Origin: Streptomyces sp. STR69
Lineage (GTDB): Bacteria > Actinomycetota > Actinomycetes > Streptomycetales > Streptomycetaceae
Direction: 5' to 3'
DNA: 64,000 nucleotides
Assembly (NCBI RefSeq): GCF_024519455.1
Contig: NZ_JALJRY010000003.1
Location: 1-64,000 of the forward strand
Made by a program: the position numbers and the translations under genes. How positions within the stretch are numbered: position 1 is the stretch's first letter; every line of letters begins with the position of its first letter. This document shows, in pieces, positions 58,001 to 64,000 of this stretch. The notes beneath the pieces are model-generated. The model was given only the letters and a program-made list of their open reading frames with translations. It ran no database searches and had not been told where the DNA came from.

Positions 58001-58159
58001 GACCAGCGCGAAGCGCCAACCGTCCCGCAGGGCGACGGTGTGGCGGCCGGACGCGCCCGCCGTGGCGCCGACGGCTCGTGCGGCCGGGGTGGCCAGGAGT
58101 GACACGGCCGTCGGCGCGGCCGTAGAAGCGATCAAAACCGATCTGCGAGTGACCGTCAT
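55061..58159 (-). CDS. Secreted GH2 glycoside hydrolase (beta-galactosidase-like)
   Basis: 1032 residues. Signal peptide of Tat-like look (TRRSVLIASTAAPTAVSLLATPAARA). GH2 sugar-binding domain (about 45-200: WREVAVPHDWSIEQ, GGLGWYRIAF), Ig-like domain, TIM barrel (about 310-620: IKGVDLHHDQGALG, SHNPPSPQIIEACEELGI, VVLWSIGNEIPD with acid/base Glu, FLFESESSSETSTRGAY with probable nucleophile Glu), a domain-4 region, and a C-terminal discoidin/CBM32-like domain (about 890-1025: VDWGRARPFDRVEVSFTVDA). Beta-galactosidase is most likely, but a beta-glucuronidase- or mannosidase-like activity is possible. ATG 58159 with GGGAGAG upstream. Expressed separately from GH9. Confidence 0.93.
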   Translation of the reverse strand: MTVTRRSVLIASTAAPTAVSLLATPAARAVGATAGASGRHTVALRDGWRFALVNPGGITDPTGAYVDAAAPDYDDSAWREVAVPHDWSIEQTPTTANGTTSGTGFFPGGLGWYRIAFTLPPAFADKRISVEFDGVYMDSYVYCNGTQAGQHPYGYTGFAFDLTGLLHTDGSTENVVAVKVQNQLPSSRWYSGSGIYREARLVITEPVHVERWGTYVTTPDITAERAVVRVGTTVQNESGTAGEVEIGSRIVDPGGRTVARATSTVSVSDRSTETHELTVPKPKLWDIETPDHRYTLETELRVGGKRVDTHRTTFGIRSYRFDPDEGFSLNGTPAKIKGVDLHHDQGALGSAISLDAVRRQLSIMKSMGVNAFRTSHNPPSPQIIEACEELGIVMMVEAFDCWHTGKTTYDYHRFFDDWCESDATEMVRAARNSPAVVLWSIGNEIPDSTATAGLAMADRIIGAIKAADDTRPVVIGSNKYHGVPAKGSAADLMLAKLDGLGLNYNTAKSVDGLHAAYPNLFLFESESSSETSTRGAYQEPEHLNTGENYTPGRRDTSSYDNNLASWTMSGEYGHKKDRDRKWFAGQFLWSGIDYIGEPTPYNVFPVKASFFGAVDTAGFPKDMYHLFRSQWTAGPMVHLVPMTWNHEPGDTVEVWAYANVDTVELFLNGRSLGTRTFDTKKTTDGRTYLETTEATGDDKTFTTGPYPGSYTSPNGSAGKLHLGWKVPYEPGELKAVASSGGRTVATDVLRTAGAAHAVRLTADRKSLAADGRSLVFVTAEVVDAHGVVLPDAEDLIAFEVRGGSLAGLDNGREESAERYQASTRTAFHGKALAIVRSGTRAGALKVTARAEGLRTGTVTVRTTPARDVAATPAQHFEADYPAPPNYPAADASYSGRPDTLPAAVLDGDAATGWSNAFAKSATALLPAFSGAREKDWVSVDWGRARPFDRVEVSFTVDATHSLPAAVAVAVWDDGQWASVAGTAVDWATASDSPTVVTFEAVRGSRLRLTLTSSRPGVAQGAVRISKLEAPAG

Positions 58160-58427
58160 GGCGGCTCTCCCTCATCAGGGCCCAGAAGTACTCACAACTG
58201 ATCGTGACCGAACAGATTCTGACGGGGTGCCATGCCGGGCCGTCAAGGGTGCGGGGGGCGATCACCCGTCCCGTGCGCCACTTCGACCGGTTTTCGCCCT
58301 TGATCCGCCGGACAGGTCCTGGCTCCCCGGGGCTGGGGGTTCTCGTCCGCGCGGGACTGTGACGCACTAGGCTGGAACACAAGTGGCGTGGTTGTTCACT
58401 GTGAGTGCGCGCGATGGAGTGGCGACG

Positions 58428-60803
58428 ATGAGACCGGTCTACCCGTTCGACGATGCCGCGACGGCGCGGGTTGTCATCGACGACGCGGGCACTCTGGTGG
58501 AGTGGAACGAAGGGGCACAGCGACTCCTCGGCCACACCGCGACCGAGGTCGTGGGCCGCCCGGCCGTACGGCTGCTGGCCGGTGGCGCCGGGGCCCTCCC
58601 GGTCCCCACCAGTGCCCGCTGGGACGGCACCGTCACGCTCTGGCACCAGGACGGCCGTGCCGTGCCGGTGTGGCTGCTGGCCCACCATCGGCACCCCCGG
58701 GACGGCGGGCCGGGCGACTGGCTCGTGGTGACACCCCTGGAGGGCGGCGGCCCGCACGCTGCCGAGGACCCCCTGGCGACCGCCGCGCTGACCCAGTCGC
58801 CGTGCGCCATCGCGGTCTACGACGAGCGGCTGCGGCTGAGCCGGGTCAACGACGCGATGGCCGAGGTGATCGGTCTGCCCGAGGAGCGCATCCAGGGCCT
58901 GCGGATCACCGAGATCGGCGGCAAGACACAGAGCGCGGAGCTGGAGCAGTACATGCTGCTCGTGCTCACCTCCGGCACCGCCCAGGACTTCCAGATCTAC
59001 ATGCGCACCGGCGGCGAGGACGCCGCGCACGCCTGGCTGGCCCGGATGGCGCCGATCACCGACGCCGAGGGACAGGTGCGGGGCGTGTGTCTGGCCGCGC
59101 ACGACTTCACCGAGAACTACCTCGCGCGCGAGCGGCTGCAACTGGTCAACGAGGCGAGCGTCCGCATCGGCACCACCCTCGACGTCACCCGTACGGCCCA
59201 GGAGCTCGCGGATGTCTGCGTGCCGGCCCTGGCCGACTTCGTCAGCATCGACCTGCTGGACCCGCAGGAGCACGGCGGTGAACTCCCGAGCGCGATCACC
59301 GCACCGGTGCGACTGCGCCGTACCGCCCACCAGTCGGTGCAGCAGGGCAGCCCCGAGGCCGTCGCCAAGCCGGGCCAGTCGGACCTGTACCCCACCCAGT
59401 CCCCGCAGGCCGACGCGCTGGTGGCGGGCCGCACCCTGGTTGCCTCCGACCGGGCCCTCGAACTCTGGCTGGCCTGGGACAGGACCCGCACCAGGCGCGT
59501 CCAGGAGTACGGCATCCACTCCTCGATGGCGGTACCGATCCAGGCCCGCGGGGTCACCCTCGGCGTGGCGGTCCTCACCCGCTACCGGCGCATCGACCCG
59601 TTCACCGAGGACGACGTGCTGCTGGCCGAGGAGGTCACCGCCCGGGCCGCCGTCTGCATCGACAACGCCCGCCGCTTCTCCCGCGAACGCGAGACCGCGC
59701 TGGCCCTCCAACGCAGCCTGCTCCCCCGCAAACTGCCGCGCACGGCCGCCCTGGAGGCCGCCTCTCGCTATCTGCCCGCGGCGCGCGCCGGGGTCGGCGG
59801 CGACTGGTTCGATGTGATCCCGCTGTCCGGGATGCGGGTCGCCATGGTCGTCGGGGACGTCGTCGGCCACGGCATCCAGGCCTCCGCCACCATGGGCCGG
59901 CTGCGCACGGCCGTCCGCACCCTCGCCGACATCGACCTGGCCCCGGACGAACTGCTGACCCACCTCGACGACCTGGTCGTACGGCTGTCCGCGGAGGCCG
60001 GCGGCGAGGGCAACCCGGGTGAGGTCGGCGCGACCTGTCTGTACGCGGTGTACGACCCGGTGTCCCGGCGCTGCACACTGGCCCGGGCCGGGCATCCGCC
60101 GCCGATCATGATCCGGCCCGGCGGCCCGCCCGAGCACGTGGACCTGCCCGCCGGCCCGCCGCTCGGCCTGGGCGGACTGCCCTTCGAGTCGGCCGAGTTC
60201 GAGCTGCCCGAGGGCACCGTGCTCGCGCTGTACACCGACGGGCTGATCGAGAACCGCGACCGGGACCTCGACGACAGTCACCGGCTGCTGTTCGACGCGC
60301 TGTACGCCTCCTCGGACTCCCTGGACGAGACCTGCGACCGGATCCTGCACGCCGTACTCCCGCCCGGCGGTGCCGCCGACGACGTGGCCCTGCTGCTGGC
60401 CCGCACCCAGGGGCTGCCCGCCGAGCAGGTCGCCACCTGGGACATCCCGGCCGACCCGTCACTGGTCGCCCCGATCCGCAAGCAGGTCGTCGAACAGCTC
60501 GACACCTGGAACATGAGCGAGGCCGGGTTCACCGCCGAACTGGTGGTGAGTGAGCTGGTCACCAACGCCATCCGCTACGGCGCACACCCCATCCGGCTCC
60601 GGCTCATCCATGACGCGACCACGCTGATCTGCGAGGTCTCCGACACCAACCACACGGCCCCGCATCTGCGCCGCGCCAAGACCTGGGACGAGGGTGGGCG
60701 CGGGCTGCTGCTGGTCGCCCAGCTCACCCAGCGCTGGGGCAGCCGGCACACGGCCGACGGCAAGACGATCTGGGCGGAGCTGTCGCTCTTCGACGAGGGC
60801 TGA
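58428..60803 (+). CDS. PAS/GAF sensor SpoIIE phosphatase with HATPase domain
   Basis: 791 residues. Two PAS domains (about 5-105: DDAGTLVEWNEGAQRLLGHTATEVVGR; about 115-250: SPCAIAVYDERLRLSRVNDAMAEVIGL), GAF (about 265-435), SpoIIE/PP2C (about 440-660: GVGGDWFDVIPL, VVGDVVGHGIQASATMG, LYTDGLIENRDRDLDD, DDVALLLA) and a C-terminal HATPase (about 675-791: VVSELVTNAIRYG, DEGGRGLLLVAQL). Partner-switching regulator combining phosphatase and anti-sigma-kinase-like parts. ATG 58428 has GGAG eight bases upstream, and a TAGGCT -10 lies at 58368-58373; GTG 58383 is an in-frame alternative. Converges on an ECF sigma gene with three bases between. Confidence 0.93.
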   Translation: MRPVYPFDDAATARVVIDDAGTLVEWNEGAQRLLGHTATEVVGRPAVRLLAGGAGALPVPTSARWDGTVTLWHQDGRAVPVWLLAHHRHPRDGGPGDWLVVTPLEGGGPHAAEDPLATAALTQSPCAIAVYDERLRLSRVNDAMAEVIGLPEERIQGLRITEIGGKTQSAELEQYMLLVLTSGTAQDFQIYMRTGGEDAAHAWLARMAPITDAEGQVRGVCLAAHDFTENYLARERLQLVNEASVRIGTTLDVTRTAQELADVCVPALADFVSIDLLDPQEHGGELPSAITAPVRLRRTAHQSVQQGSPEAVAKPGQSDLYPTQSPQADALVAGRTLVASDRALELWLAWDRTRTRRVQEYGIHSSMAVPIQARGVTLGVAVLTRYRRIDPFTEDDVLLAEEVTARAAVCIDNARRFSRERETALALQRSLLPRKLPRTAALEAASRYLPAARAGVGGDWFDVIPLSGMRVAMVVGDVVGHGIQASATMGRLRTAVRTLADIDLAPDELLTHLDDLVVRLSAEAGGEGNPGEVGATCLYAVYDPVSRRCTLARAGHPPPIMIRPGGPPEHVDLPAGPPLGLGGLPFESAEFELPEGTVLALYTDGLIENRDRDLDDSHRLLFDALYASSDSLDETCDRILHAVLPPGGAADDVALLLARTQGLPAEQVATWDIPADPSLVAPIRKQVVEQLDTWNMSEAGFTAELVVSELVTNAIRYGAHPIRLRLIHDATTLICEVSDTNHTAPHLRRAKTWDEGGRGLLLVAQLTQRWGSRHTADGKTIWAELSLFDEG

Positions 60804-60806
60804 GCG

Positions 60807-61358
60807 TCAGGACAGGTCGGTCAGCCAGGGCCTGACCTGGCGGCGGGCCTCGTGCAGCCGGGACTTCAGCGTGCCGAGCGGGATGCCGAGGCGCTCGGCG
60901 ATCTCGGCGTACTCCAGCTTGCAGATGTCCCGGTACACCAGCGGTTCGACCAGGTGCGGGGACTCCCGCTCAAGGCGCTCGATCGCCTCAAGGAGGTCGA
61001 TCTTCGACCCGGCGATCACACTCGTGGTGCGCGGGTCGACATGCTGGGTGACATCGATCACGGCCGGCTGCTCGGCGGCCCGCCGCTTCAGCTCGCGGTA
61101 CTTCTGCCGGGCGCCGTTGGCGACGACCGTGTAGAGCCAGGTGCTGAAGAGGCTGCGGCCCTCGAACGTGCCGATCTTCCGGGCGACTTGCAGCAGTACG
61201 TCCTGCGCGGCCTCCTCGGCGTCCTCCCGGCACGGCAGGAACCGCCCGCACCGCCTCACCACGTCGGGCTGGATCGACCTGAGCAGCGCGTCGAGTGCGG
61301 CCGTGTCACCGGCTGCCGCGCGCCTGGCCAGCTCCTCGGTCGGCGCCGTGTCGTGCAC
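60807..61358 (-). CDS. ECF-type RNA polymerase sigma factor
   Basis: 183 residues. Region 2 (VRRCGRFLPCREDAEEAAQDVLLQVARKIGTFEGRSLFSTWLYTVVANGARQKYR in outline) and region 4 (LVYRDICKLEYAEIAERLGIPLGTLKSRLHEARRQVRPWL in outline). No zinc-anti-sigma gene adjoins. GTG 61358 is selected because GGAGGAG lies eight bases upstream; another GTG nine bases earlier is too close to it. Divergent from a Ser/Thr kinase gene with 46 bp between, so phosphorylation-linked control of the sigma factor by the kinase is possible. Confidence 0.92.
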   Translation of the reverse strand: MHDTAPTEELARRAAAGDTAALDALLRSIQPDVVRRCGRFLPCREDAEEAAQDVLLQVARKIGTFEGRSLFSTWLYTVVANGARQKYRELKRRAAEQPAVIDVTQHVDPRTTSVIAGSKIDLLEAIERLERESPHLVEPLVYRDICKLEYAEIAERLGIPLGTLKSRLHEARRQVRPWLTDLS

Positions 61359-61404
61359 TGGATCCACTCCTCCGCCTCGATCTCCGAGCAGGCATGATAG
61401 TCCC

Positions 61405-62778
61405 ATGCACTACGTCGAACAGATCGGCCGCTACCGCCTTGAACGCCGCCTGGGCAGCGGCGCGTTCGGCACGGTCTGGCTCGCGCACGACGACGAGCTC
61501 GAAGCCCCGGTGGCCGTGAAGGTCCTCGCCGACAACTGGGCGCACCGCATGGACATCCGCGAGCGCTTCCTCTCCGAGGCCCGGCTGCTGCGCAGGGCCG
61601 GTTCGAACCGGGTGGTGCAGGTCTACGACATCGGTGAACTGCCCGACGGACGGCCGTACTTCGTGATGGAGTACGCCGATGCCGGCACCTTCGCCGATCT
61701 GCTCGCCGCCGGTCCGCTGCCCGTGCCCGAGGTGCTGCGGCTGACCGCGCTGGCCGCCCGGGGTGCCGCCGCGCTGCACGAGGCGGGGATCGTGCACCGG
61801 GACATCAAGCCGACCAATGTGCTGCTGCGCACCGCCCCGGACGGCACCGCGCGGGTCCTGCTGGCCGACCTGGGCCTGGCGAAGAGCCTGGCGCAGGCCT
61901 CGGGTCTCACCCTGGCCGCGGGTTCGGCGGGCTATCAGCCGCCGGAGCAGGCGCAGCCCGGCTCGGGCATCGACGAGCGGGCCGATGTGTACAGCCTGGG
62001 CGCGCTCGGCTACGAGATGATCACCGGCACGGTCCCGGGGGCGCCCGGCCAGGTCGTACGGCCGGACCGGCTGCGGCCCGATCTCTCCCCCGAGGTGCAG
62101 CGGGCCCTGCTGCGGGCGCTGGAGCCCGACCGGGAGCGGCGCTGGCCGACGGCGCGGGCGTTCGCGGAGGAGCTGGAGCGGCTGGCCGCCGAGGCCGCCC
62201 CGGCGCACAAGCCGCACGGCCGGCACCGGGGAGTCGCGATGATGGCGGGACTGTTCGTCGTCGTGGCCGCCGGGACGGGCGTGGCGGTGCTGAACCTGCC
62301 GTCGTCGTCCGGGAGTTCGGTACTGACGGTCAAGGACAGCACCGGTCGGGTGGTGGTCGAGGTGCCGGGCGCGTGGGGCCGTCAGCTGCGCGACTCGGGC
62401 TGGGATCCGCACTCGATCGGACTGAGCGCCGGGCAGGAACCGGGGCTGGCCGTCGCCGACGACCTGGCGAAGTGGCCGGACCTCTCGGCGGACGTGAACG
62501 GCGTGTTCATCGGCCTGAGCGAGCACGGCAACGTGACGACCGAGGTGGACGGCATCGCCCACTCCGGCTGCCACTACGACGGCAGCCACGCCTACTCCAG
62601 CGCCACCTGGCGCGGCACGATCCGCACCTGGAGCGACTGCTCGGGCGGCACCGGCACCCTCTCGGAGACCGCGCTGCGCATGGTCGGCGCCACGGCGCAG
62701 CCGCAGGTGTACGTCCAGATACGGCAGCACAGCGGCGACGCGACCTCGCGGATACTCCGCTCGCTCCGGGTCACCTGA
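61405..62778 (+). CDS. Transmembrane Ser/Thr protein kinase
   Basis: 457 residues. Hanks-type kinase (about 10-265): glycine loop LGSGAFGTVWLA, Lys39 in VAVKVLADNW, catalytic IVHRDIKPTN, and DLG in place of DFG (LADLGLAKS), then AGYQPPEQ. One transmembrane helix follows (about 280-300: MMAGLFVVVAAGTGVAVLNL) and an extracellular domain of about 155 residues with two cysteines (HSGCHYDGSHAYS and TWSDCSGGTGT) that may form a disulfide and sense a ligand. No PASTA repeats. ATG 61405 lacks a strong SD. Divergent from the ECF sigma gene and followed by a lipoprotein gene. Confidence 0.92.
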   Translation: MHYVEQIGRYRLERRLGSGAFGTVWLAHDDELEAPVAVKVLADNWAHRMDIRERFLSEARLLRRAGSNRVVQVYDIGELPDGRPYFVMEYADAGTFADLLAAGPLPVPEVLRLTALAARGAAALHEAGIVHRDIKPTNVLLRTAPDGTARVLLADLGLAKSLAQASGLTLAAGSAGYQPPEQAQPGSGIDERADVYSLGALGYEMITGTVPGAPGQVVRPDRLRPDLSPEVQRALLRALEPDRERRWPTARAFAEELERLAAEAAPAHKPHGRHRGVAMMAGLFVVVAAGTGVAVLNLPSSSGSSVLTVKDSTGRVVVEVPGAWGRQLRDSGWDPHSIGLSAGQEPGLAVADDLAKWPDLSADVNGVFIGLSEHGNVTTEVDGIAHSGCHYDGSHAYSSATWRGTIRTWSDCSGGTGTLSETALRMVGATAQPQVYVQIRQHSGDATSRILRSLRVT

Positions 62779-62845
62779 TCCACTGTCGTAAGAAAGTCGT
62801 CGATCCCGCGAACCTTTCGGTGCGCACGCGCATCGGACCCCTGTG

Positions 62846-62864
62846 ACAGCGCGCGAGGCGCTGT
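62846..62864 (+). terminator. Small hairpin between kinase and lipoprotein genes
   Basis: 7-bp arms (acagcgc and gcgctgt) with a 5-nt loop, 67 bases after the kinase stop. It may attenuate or end the kinase transcript. Confidence 0.4.
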
Positions 62865-62890
62865 GGGGTGAACCACCAGGAGTGTTGAAG

Positions 62891-63592
62891 ATGGCGAACA
62901 CGTCCCAGTCCCTGCGCCGGGCGGCCCTGCTCGTGAGCGCGGTCGCCGTACTGGGCCTGACGACGGCCTGCGGCGACGGAAGCGGCACGGTGAGCAGCCC
63001 GCAGACCCAGTCGGGTACGGCCGCGCCCGCCGGCGGCGACCCCTCGGCCGACGGGTCCGGCACGGCGGTCTCCTCGTCGAGCGGCAGTGACACCGCCACC
63101 GGTTCGAACTCGGCCGCCACCCCGTCGGGTTCCGCCACGTCCACCTCGTCCGGCTCCGGCGTCACCAGCAGCAGCCGGTGCCACACCTCCGAGCTGAAGG
63201 CCACGGTGGGCGGCAACGACCCGGGGGCCGGGCAGGAGAACTTCCCGATCGTCCTCACCAACACCTCCGGCCGTACCTGCACGGTGCGCGGCTTTCCCGG
63301 CGCCGCGTTCCTGAACGCGTCCGGCACACAGCTGGGCGACGACCCGCAGCGCGAGACGAGCAGCACCGCCACCACGGTCACGCTGAAGCCCGGGCAGAGC
63401 GCCTGGGCGGGCCTGACCTTCTCCAACCCGGAGATCAGCGGCGCGAAGACGGCGACCCCCAGCTGGCTGGCGGTGACCCCGCCCGACGAGCAGGACACGC
63501 TGCACGTGAAGTGGACGAACGGCGCGGTGCCCGTGTCGGGCAACTCGTCGTCGGTGCGGCTGACGGTGTTCAGCGCGGGCACGGGCGCCTGA
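62891..63592 (+). CDS. DUF4232-type lipoprotein
   Basis: 233 residues. Lipoprotein signal (RRAALLVSAVAVLGLTTACGDG) with lipobox LTTA|C, a Ser/Thr/Gly-rich linker of about 65 residues, and a C-terminal DUF4232 beta-sandwich (RCHTSELKATVGGNDPGAGQ, IVLTNTSGRTCTVRGFPG with its Cys pair). DUF4232 proteins are abundant outer-surface lipoproteins of actinomycetes with unknown role. ATG 62891 has AGGAG nine bases upstream. It follows the membrane kinase gene and may be in the same regulatory unit. Confidence 0.92.
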   Translation: MANTSQSLRRAALLVSAVAVLGLTTACGDGSGTVSSPQTQSGTAAPAGGDPSADGSGTAVSSSSGSDTATGSNSAATPSGSATSTSSGSGVTSSSRCHTSELKATVGGNDPGAGQENFPIVLTNTSGRTCTVRGFPGAAFLNASGTQLGDDPQRETSSTATTVTLKPGQSAWAGLTFSNPEISGAKTATPSWLAVTPPDEQDTLHVKWTNGAVPVSGNSSSVRLTVFSAGTGA

Positions 63593-63662
63593 TCGCGGGC
63601 TTGGCACCGGGGCCTGGTTACATGGGGCGGGCACCACTGCCCGCGTCCCGGAGGACCGTCCC

Positions 63663-64000
63663 CTGAACACCCCGCTCGCCGAAACCCTGTCCGTCGTCCT
63701 GCTCGTCGCCGTCCTCGTGTGGGCCGTCGTCCGTCCCTTCGGGTGGCCGGAGGCGGTGATGGCGGTCCCGGCCGCCGGGATCGCCGTGGCCACCGGGGCG
63801 ATCTCGCTCGACCACGCGCGGGCCGAGGCCGAGCAGCTCGGGCCGGTGGTCGGGTTTCTGGCCGCGGTGCTGGTGCTGGCCCACTTCTGCGATGTGGAGG
63901 GCCTGTTCCGGGCCTGCGGGGCGTGGATGGCCGAGTGGGCGAAGGGCAGCCCGGGCCGGCTGCTGACGGCGGTGTTCGCGCTGGCCTCCGCGATCACTGC
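63663..64000 (+). CDS. ArsB/SLC13-like membrane transporter, N-terminal part
   Basis: The first 112 codons of a membrane protein that runs off the window. TPLAETLSVVLLVAVLVWAVV, AVMAVPAAGIAVATGAIS and GPVVGFLAAVLVLAHFCDVEGLF are hydrophobic helices typical of ArsB/CitM-type anion transporters. No ATG, GTG or TTG lies in frame near the beginning. A CTG at 63663 has a GGAGG exactly eight bases upstream, so a CTG start is inferred. Arsenite export or related anion transport is plausible; the rest of the gene is needed. Confidence 0.75.
   Translation, partial: MNTPLAETLSVVLLVAVLVWAVVRPFGWPEAVMAVPAAGIAVATGAISLDHARAEAEQLGPVVGFLAAVLVLAHFCDVEGLFRACGAWMAEWAKGSPGRLLTAVFALASAIT

Noticed and set aside
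57333..60350. 1005-codon open frame on - spanning two genes
   Set aside because: Antisense of the 58428 phosphatase running into a shifted frame of the GH2 gene; no domain and wrong codon bias.
1..64000. tRNA, rRNA, insertion sequences, phage or integrative elements
   Set aside because: No cloverleaf, transposase, integrase or att-like direct repeat could be recognised anywhere in the window.

Overview
The window is chromosomal DNA from a high-GC actinomycete, almost certainly a Streptomyces. The evidence is strong third-position GC bias, many GTG starts, actinobacterial cytochrome oxidase and cytochrome b, several SpoIIE-type phosphatases, ECF sigma factors, a Streptomyces subtilisin inhibitor, a perfect CebR operator and many secreted glycoside hydrolases. 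No rRNA, tRNA, insertion sequence, prophage or CRISPR array was seen. All starts were chosen by eye from Shine-Dalgarno (SD) spacing, signal peptides or family length.

Layout. 1-1015: 3' end of ctaD and a small coupled membrane gene. 1028-9852: secreted GH27 and GH5 glycosidases around a GT1 glycosyltransferase, a VOC/WYL-regulator pair and a TetR/secreted beta-propeller pair. 10058-13106: XdhC, a methyltransferase-phosphoesterase pair and an autoregulated-looking MarR gene. 13280-19626: a dTDP-L-rhamnose locus, with a GT2 and rmlC on + facing an rmlA-rmlB-rmlD-methyltransferase operon on -; every junction of that operon overlaps by ATGA or GTGA. 20084-24909: two divergent SpoIIE phosphatases. 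24929-26329: a secreted S1 protease.

27089-33243 is the most interesting system. A 71-residue double-glycine precursor peptide, whose predicted 48-residue core has no Cys, Lys, Arg, His or aromatic residue, is followed by an NHLM-type export set: an HlyD-like secretion protein, a C39-peptidase ABC exporter and a second ABC protein with a long N-terminal domain. No peptide-modifying enzyme is present. A strong hairpin separates precursor from exporter genes, and a 759-bp gene-poor region lies upstream.

33290-42403: ArsR/SRPBCC, VOC/TetR, a hydrolase/MFS pair with tandem palindromes, a STAS protein, a subtilisin inhibitor with a Lys P1 residue and an NCS1 permease-cyclase operon. 42434-43020 is a decayed 2-hydroxyacid dehydrogenase. 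43048-44715 encodes a membrane protein that appears to combine a sigma-like region, a zinc anti-sigma motif and a ricin-type lectin. 45077-49903: an aldo/keto reductase with its regulator, a toxin-antitoxin-like pair, and a hemerythrin protein translationally coupled to an MFS pump. 50071-52460: an ECF41-type sigma factor coupled to a solitary cytochrome b. 52646-58159: GH9 cellulase (CebR box upstream) and GH2 glycosidase. 58428-63592: a third SpoIIE phosphatase, an ECF sigma factor, a Ser/Thr kinase and a lipoprotein. The window ends inside an ArsB-like transporter gene that seems to start at CTG.

Recurring themes are secreted carbohydrate-active enzymes under sugar-responsive control, partner-switching and phosphatase signalling, tight translational coupling, and short palindromes next to most regulator genes. 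Several promoters look leaderless.
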